A stretch of DNA of 8,995 nt from DATFJZ01 sp034660495 (GTDB lineage: Bacteria; Desulfobacterota; Desulfobacteria; Desulfobacterales; Desulfobacteraceae), in the NCBI GenBank assembly GCA_034660495.1, contig JAYEJJ010000281.1, forward strand, positions 1 through 8,995. Direction: 5' to 3'. Position 1 is the first letter of the stretch, and each line of letters opens with the position of its first letter. Under the pieces are notes generated by a model. It was not told where the DNA came from. It made no database searches and saw only the letters and a program-made list of their open reading frames with translations. A program made the translations under genes and the position numbers. Positions 6,590 through 8,995 of the stretch are shown in pieces.

Positions 6590-7501
6590 TCAGTGGAAAA
6601 AATCTCTCAGGGGCGCCAGGTGTGTCAGATAATTGATCAGCAGCTGGTTTTTTTCAAAATTCATCTTCTCCTTTTTGATAAAAATATTAAATTCATCTGC
6701 CAAAGGGGTGATGTGGGGGAAGGGGTCCAATAGCTGTTTGTTTTCCAGTTCGTCCATAACAGTATATTTGGGAACAAACCCAATGCCAAGACCTGAAATG
6801 GCCCCGTTGATTATTCCCCGGATGTGGTTGATCTGCATTACCTTTTTTAAACAGGGCTGTTTATGGGCCGGAACAGCACAAATGAAATTGTGCCACCAGT
6901 CAAGATCCTTGTCAAGGGACAGAATGCAGATCTGGTTGAGGTCTTTCAGGTTGAGGTCTTTCAGGGACGAGATGCCGTTTTCTTTGATAAACTCAGGGGA
7001 GGCAATGGTGATATATTGCTCCCTGAACAGATATATTTTTTCAAGGTTTTTTTCCGTATGGGGTTTACAGTCCACAATAAGGTCCACCCCATCTTGAAGC
7101 AGTGGGGATTTCAGATGATGGGAGAATAGAAAATCAAGGTGGAAATCCGGGTATAAATCCAGAAATGGTTTAATATGATTGATTAGAATCGTCGTCCCGA
7201 ATTCTACAGTACTTCCCATACGAATGGTGAATTGTTGTTTTTCTTTGAAGGCTGCAATCTCATGGTCTGTTTTTTCCAGTTCATAAAAGATTTTTTCACA
7301 GGATCGAAACAGGATTTTTCCGGCCTGGGTAAGATTCAGGGTTCTTTTTTGTCTGTCAATCAAGGGGATGTCCAGGGAAGATTCCAGTTTTTTGACGGCA
7401 TGACTTACCGCACTCTGGGTAACAAACATATATTCCGCTGTTCTGGTGAAGTTCTTTATTTTTCCAAGTATGAAAAAAGTTTTTAAATGGTAGAGATCCA
7501 T
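6590..7501 (-). CDS. LysR-family transcriptional regulator
   Basis: The 303-residue length is standard for the family. The N-terminal winged helix-turn-helix is clear: MDLYHLKTFF, then NFTRTAEYMFVTQSAVSHAVKKLE (about 17-40), DIPLIDR and LNLTQAGKIL. It is followed by a linker helix and the two-lobed effector-binding domain (about 90-295, with RMGSTVEFG and GAISGLGIGFVPKY). The start is supported by GAGGG four bases before the ATG at 7501. It is divergent from the truncated pyrroline-5-carboxylate dehydrogenase, with a shared palindrome at 7531-7551. It would by family habit control that gene and itself; proline or glutamate metabolism is only a guess for the inducer. An exact 15-bp tandem duplication (6936-6965) repeats the residues LKDLN in the effector domain. 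Confidence 0.93.
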   Translation of the reverse strand: MDLYHLKTFFILGKIKNFTRTAEYMFVTQSAVSHAVKKLESSLDIPLIDRQKRTLNLTQAGKILFRSCEKIFYELEKTDHEIAAFKEKQQFTIRMGSTVEFGTTILINHIKPFLDLYPDFHLDFLFSHHLKSPLLQDGVDLIVDCKPHTEKNLEKIYLFREQYITIASPEFIKENGISSLKDLNLKDLNQICILSLDKDLDWWHNFICAVPAHKQPCLKKVMQINHIRGIINGAISGLGIGFVPKYTVMDELENKQLLDPFPHITPLADEFNIFIKKEKMNFEKNQLLINYLTHLAPLRDFFH

Positions 7502-7530
7502 GCGACCCTCAATAAGGTATATTATGGACT

Positions 7531-7551
7531 ATTATGAGAATTATTCATAAT
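7531..7551. promoter_or_regulatory. LysR-type binding site ATTATGA-N7-TCATAAT
   Basis: This is a perfect seven-base inverted repeat with a seven-base spacer, containing the T-N11-A core of LysR-type sites. It is centred at 7541, 40 bp upstream of the LysR start codon and about 64 bp upstream of the predicted start of the dehydrogenase transcript. That is the classic position of the primary LysR recognition site, and it would also cover the LysR promoter for autorepression. Confidence 0.65.
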
Positions 7552-7570
7552 TGATATAAATATTATTAAT

Positions 7571-7598
7571 TTTACTTTATCATATTATTTTTTATAAT
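7571..7598 (+). promoter_or_regulatory. promoter of the dehydrogenase remnant
   Basis: TTTACT (7571-7576) is 16 bp from a perfect TATAAT (7593-7598), and transcription would begin near 7605. A second TATAAT at 7617-7622 has no good -35. The -35 lies 20 bp beyond the LysR-type palindrome, as expected for an activated promoter. Confidence 0.5.
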
Positions 7599-7666
7599 AC
7601 CAGCAGGTTTTGATTTTATAATTTCTGTGGATTCTGGTCAGGCATCCCTTCAGCAATGCCCTGCAG

Positions 7667-8572
7667 GTGTATGTGCACCGGCAGATCATCCCGTCAGCAA
7701 GGGAGATGATCCCTTCACCGCCGGGCAGCCCGGAACGGGAAATGCTTATAGCCGAACTTAACAGGCAGTTAAATGAGGTCAGGGATATTCCCCTGATCAT
7801 TAACGGAAAAGAGATCAGGACCGCTGATCAGAAACAGGTCACCTGTCCCCACGACCATAAAAAGGTTCTGGCAGAGTTTTCCAATGCAGGCAGACCTGAA
7901 GTTGAGGCGGCCATAGCTGCAGCACTGAATGCCAGCAAACAATGGGAAGAGATCCCCTGGCAGGAAAGGGCTTCGGTTTTTCTGAAAGCCGCAGATCTGA
8001 TTTCCCAGAAATACAGGTATGTGATTAACGCGGCCACCATGCTGGGACAGTCCAAAAATTCATTTCAGGCTGAAATTGACGCTACCTGCGAACTGGTTGA
8101 TTTTTACCGCTTTAATGCCAGGTATATGGAAGAAATTTACAAAAACCAACCGGCATCTGACAGGGGCATATGGAACCGCGTGGAATACCGGCCCCTGGAA
8201 GGTTTTGTTTTTGCCCTGACCCCGTTCAATTTTACCGCCATTGTCGGTAACCTCGGCGGAGCACCGGCGCTCATGGGCAATACCGTTGTGTGGAAACCGG
8301 CGTCTACTGCGGTTTTGTCCGGATATTATATTATGAAGATTCTGCAGGAAACAGGGCTGCCCGACGGGGTGATCAATTTTATCCCGGGTAAGGGATCTGT
8401 GGTGGGAGAGTCTGTTTTAAACCATAAAGATCGTGCCGGTATTCATTTTACAGGCTCCACAAAGGTATTTAAGACTTTGTGGAAAACTGTGGGCAAAAAT
8501 ATTGATATCTACAGATCCTATCCCAGGGTGGTGGGTGAAACCGGTGGAAAGGGTTTTATTAGTCTCCTTTAA
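7667..8572 (+). pseudogene. truncated 1-pyrroline-5-carboxylate dehydrogenase (aldehyde dehydrogenase family)
   Basis: The 301-residue frame closely follows the N-terminal 55 percent of the long P5C dehydrogenases (about 540 residues), which oxidise glutamate semialdehyde to glutamate with NAD+ in proline breakdown. Landmarks are PPGSPERE (18-25), NGKEIRT, CPHDHKKVLAEF, NAATMLGQSKN, EYRPLEGFVFALTPFNFTAI (coenzyme fold), GNTVVWKPAS, GIHFTGSTKVF and RSYPRVVGETGGK. The frame changes to unrelated SLL-stop a few codons after GETGGK. The nucleophilic cysteine segment and the rest of the catalytic domain are therefore missing, and the enzyme cannot work. The break coincides with the left edge of the foldback at 8566-8822, whose first bases supply the stop codon. 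The 5' end is also uncertain: GTG 7667 has no ribosome site, and the next in-frame candidate is ATG 7706. Confidence 0.85.
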
Positions 8573-8822
8573 CTCGATCATCAAGTTTTTTTGAATACCG
8601 CCGCCCCCAGCAGTTGCCTGTCAGGAACGAGAACGACGGAGGACTTTTTCCCTGCCAGGCTAAAAATCAAGAACTGCGGCCACTGGTCCTCAAACAGCTT
8701 GATTTTCTTAACGCCTGGCAGGGAAAAAGTCTGATCTCCTTTGGTTCTCAATGTTCCTGACAGGCAACCGCTGGAGGCTCTTAATCGGCCCTTTCATAAA
8801 AACTTGATAACCGAGTTTAAGG
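8566..8822. mobile_element. 257-bp foldback (inverted-repeat) element, MITE-like
   Basis: The two halves are near-complete reverse complements. The outer ends CCTTTAACTCG / CGAGTTTAAGG are imperfect. Perfect internal arms are 8613-8628 with 8753-8768 (16 bp, GTTGCCTGTCAGGAAC), 8642-8660 with 8713-8731 (19 bp, starting GACTTTTTCC), and 8663-8671 with 8698-8706 (9 bp). Between them is a loop of about 26 bases. No reading frame of note is inside. It begins where the dehydrogenase homology ends, which suggests insertion or recombination there. I find no convincing target-site duplication. A non-autonomous transposable element is my reading; a large structured RNA or cruciform is the alternative. 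Confidence 0.65.
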
Positions 8823-8830
8823 TTAAAACC

Positions 8831-8859
8831 CCCGCCTTTTAGGCGGGTAGCTTTAGCTA
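8831..8859. repeat. paired REP-like hairpins
   Basis: CCCGCC-TTTTA-GGCGGG (8831-8847) is followed without a gap by TAGC-TTTA-GCTA (8848-8859). Two adjacent small hairpins of this kind are typical of REP sequences and of the ends of IS200/IS605-like or REP-associated transposase elements. They lie nine bases after the foldback. No transposase gene is in the window. Confidence 0.5.
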
Positions 8860-8868
8860 TGATCTTTG

Positions 8869-8922
8869 CGTGCTCGTGCTCGTGCTCGTGCTCGTGAACG
8901 TAAACGTGTTCGTTAACGTGGT
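8869..8922 (+). repeat. hexanucleotide tandem array CGTNNN, nine units
   Basis: The units are CGTGCT four times, then CGTGAA, CGTAAA, CGTGTT, CGTTAA and CGTGGT. The first three bases of every unit are constant while the last three drift. The order runs from identical to diverged units towards the right. TTGACA at 8922-8927 follows at once, with a weak GACTAT 18 bp on, so a promoter for a gene beyond the window is possible. From memory, arrays like this occur upstream of four-helix-bundle (23S rRNA intervening-sequence-type) genes in related bacteria, but none is visible here. Confidence 0.6.
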
Positions 8923-8956
8923 TGACATAATTTTGTAAGCATTGAGACTATACGGA

Positions 8957-8979
8957 TAAGTAAGGCTTTGCCTTGCTTA
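8957..8979. other. hairpin at the right edge
   Basis: TAAGTAAGGC pairs with GCCTTGCTTA around TTT, a 10-base stem with one G-U. It is not followed by a T-run on the plus strand. Together with the foldback and repeats, it fills the roughly 420 bp after the dehydrogenase remnant, in which I see no gene. Confidence 0.4.
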
Positions 8980-8995
8980 AAGGATTGTATATCAT

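Noticed and set aside
8566..8822. The foldback as an intrinsic terminator of the dehydrogenase gene
   Set aside because: It is far too long, does not end in a T-run, and begins exactly where the protein homology breaks, which fits an inserted or recombined element better.
8869..8922. The CGTNNN repeats as a CRISPR array
   Set aside because: The period is six bases and there are no spacers or long direct repeats.

Overview
The window looks like chromosomal DNA of an anaerobic sulfate-reducing deltaproteobacterium, most likely Desulfobacterales. This is inferred from the protein types: a fragment of the Desulfovibrio-type formate dehydrogenase Fe-S subunit, FdhE, an orphan molybdopterin oxidoreductase and an FmdE-like protein. 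Base composition is moderate, with AT-rich intergenic DNA. No sequence search was possible, so the taxonomy is a judgement.

Left part (1-1630, + strand). The 3' half of a VapC-type PIN toxin gene (175-414) is followed by about 280 bp without a clear gene. That gap holds a striking 40-bp near-palindrome made of two TATGTC-N6-GACATA sites (619-658), over a possible promoter. Next comes an ORF (695-1630) that joins the C-terminal half of a formate dehydrogenase Fe-S subunit in frame to the C-terminal, four-CxxC half of FdhE. It looks like a deletion scar in an old formate dehydrogenase operon that kept its regulated promoter.

Middle (1793-6461, - strand). Read in the direction of transcription, the genes are a stand-alone molybdopterin oxidoreductase (6286-4202), a short ModE-like DNA-binding protein without a molybdate-binding domain (4170-3841), an FmdE-like zinc-ribbon protein (3702-3100) and a CNNM/CBS membrane protein (3070-1793). 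The promoter of the oxidoreductase (TTGACA-N17-TAAAGT) carries a third TATGTC-N6-GACATA dyad over its -35 box. The same control element therefore sits in front of both molybdenum/tungsten-enzyme loci in the window. The small ModE-like protein is the obvious, untested candidate to bind it. The leader of the oxidoreductase mRNA contains a 13-bp perfect hairpin with an AGGAGG in its loop.

Right part (6480-8572). A LysR regulator (7501-6590, -) is divergent from a truncated 1-pyrroline-5-carboxylate dehydrogenase (7667-8572, +). The gap between them has a classic LysR-type palindrome, centred about 64 bp upstream of the predicted start of the dehydrogenase transcript. The dehydrogenase stops just after its GETGGK motif and so lacks the catalytic cysteine. 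It is cut at the edge of a 257-bp foldback (inverted-repeat) element at 8566-8822.

Right edge (8566-8995). There is no gene here. The segment is entirely structured repeat DNA: the foldback, two adjacent REP-like hairpins, nine CGTNNN hexamers, a possible promoter and another hairpin. It probably leads to a gene beyond the window. Together with the vapC and fdhB/fdhE remnants, this marks the window as a region where genes have been rearranged and lost.
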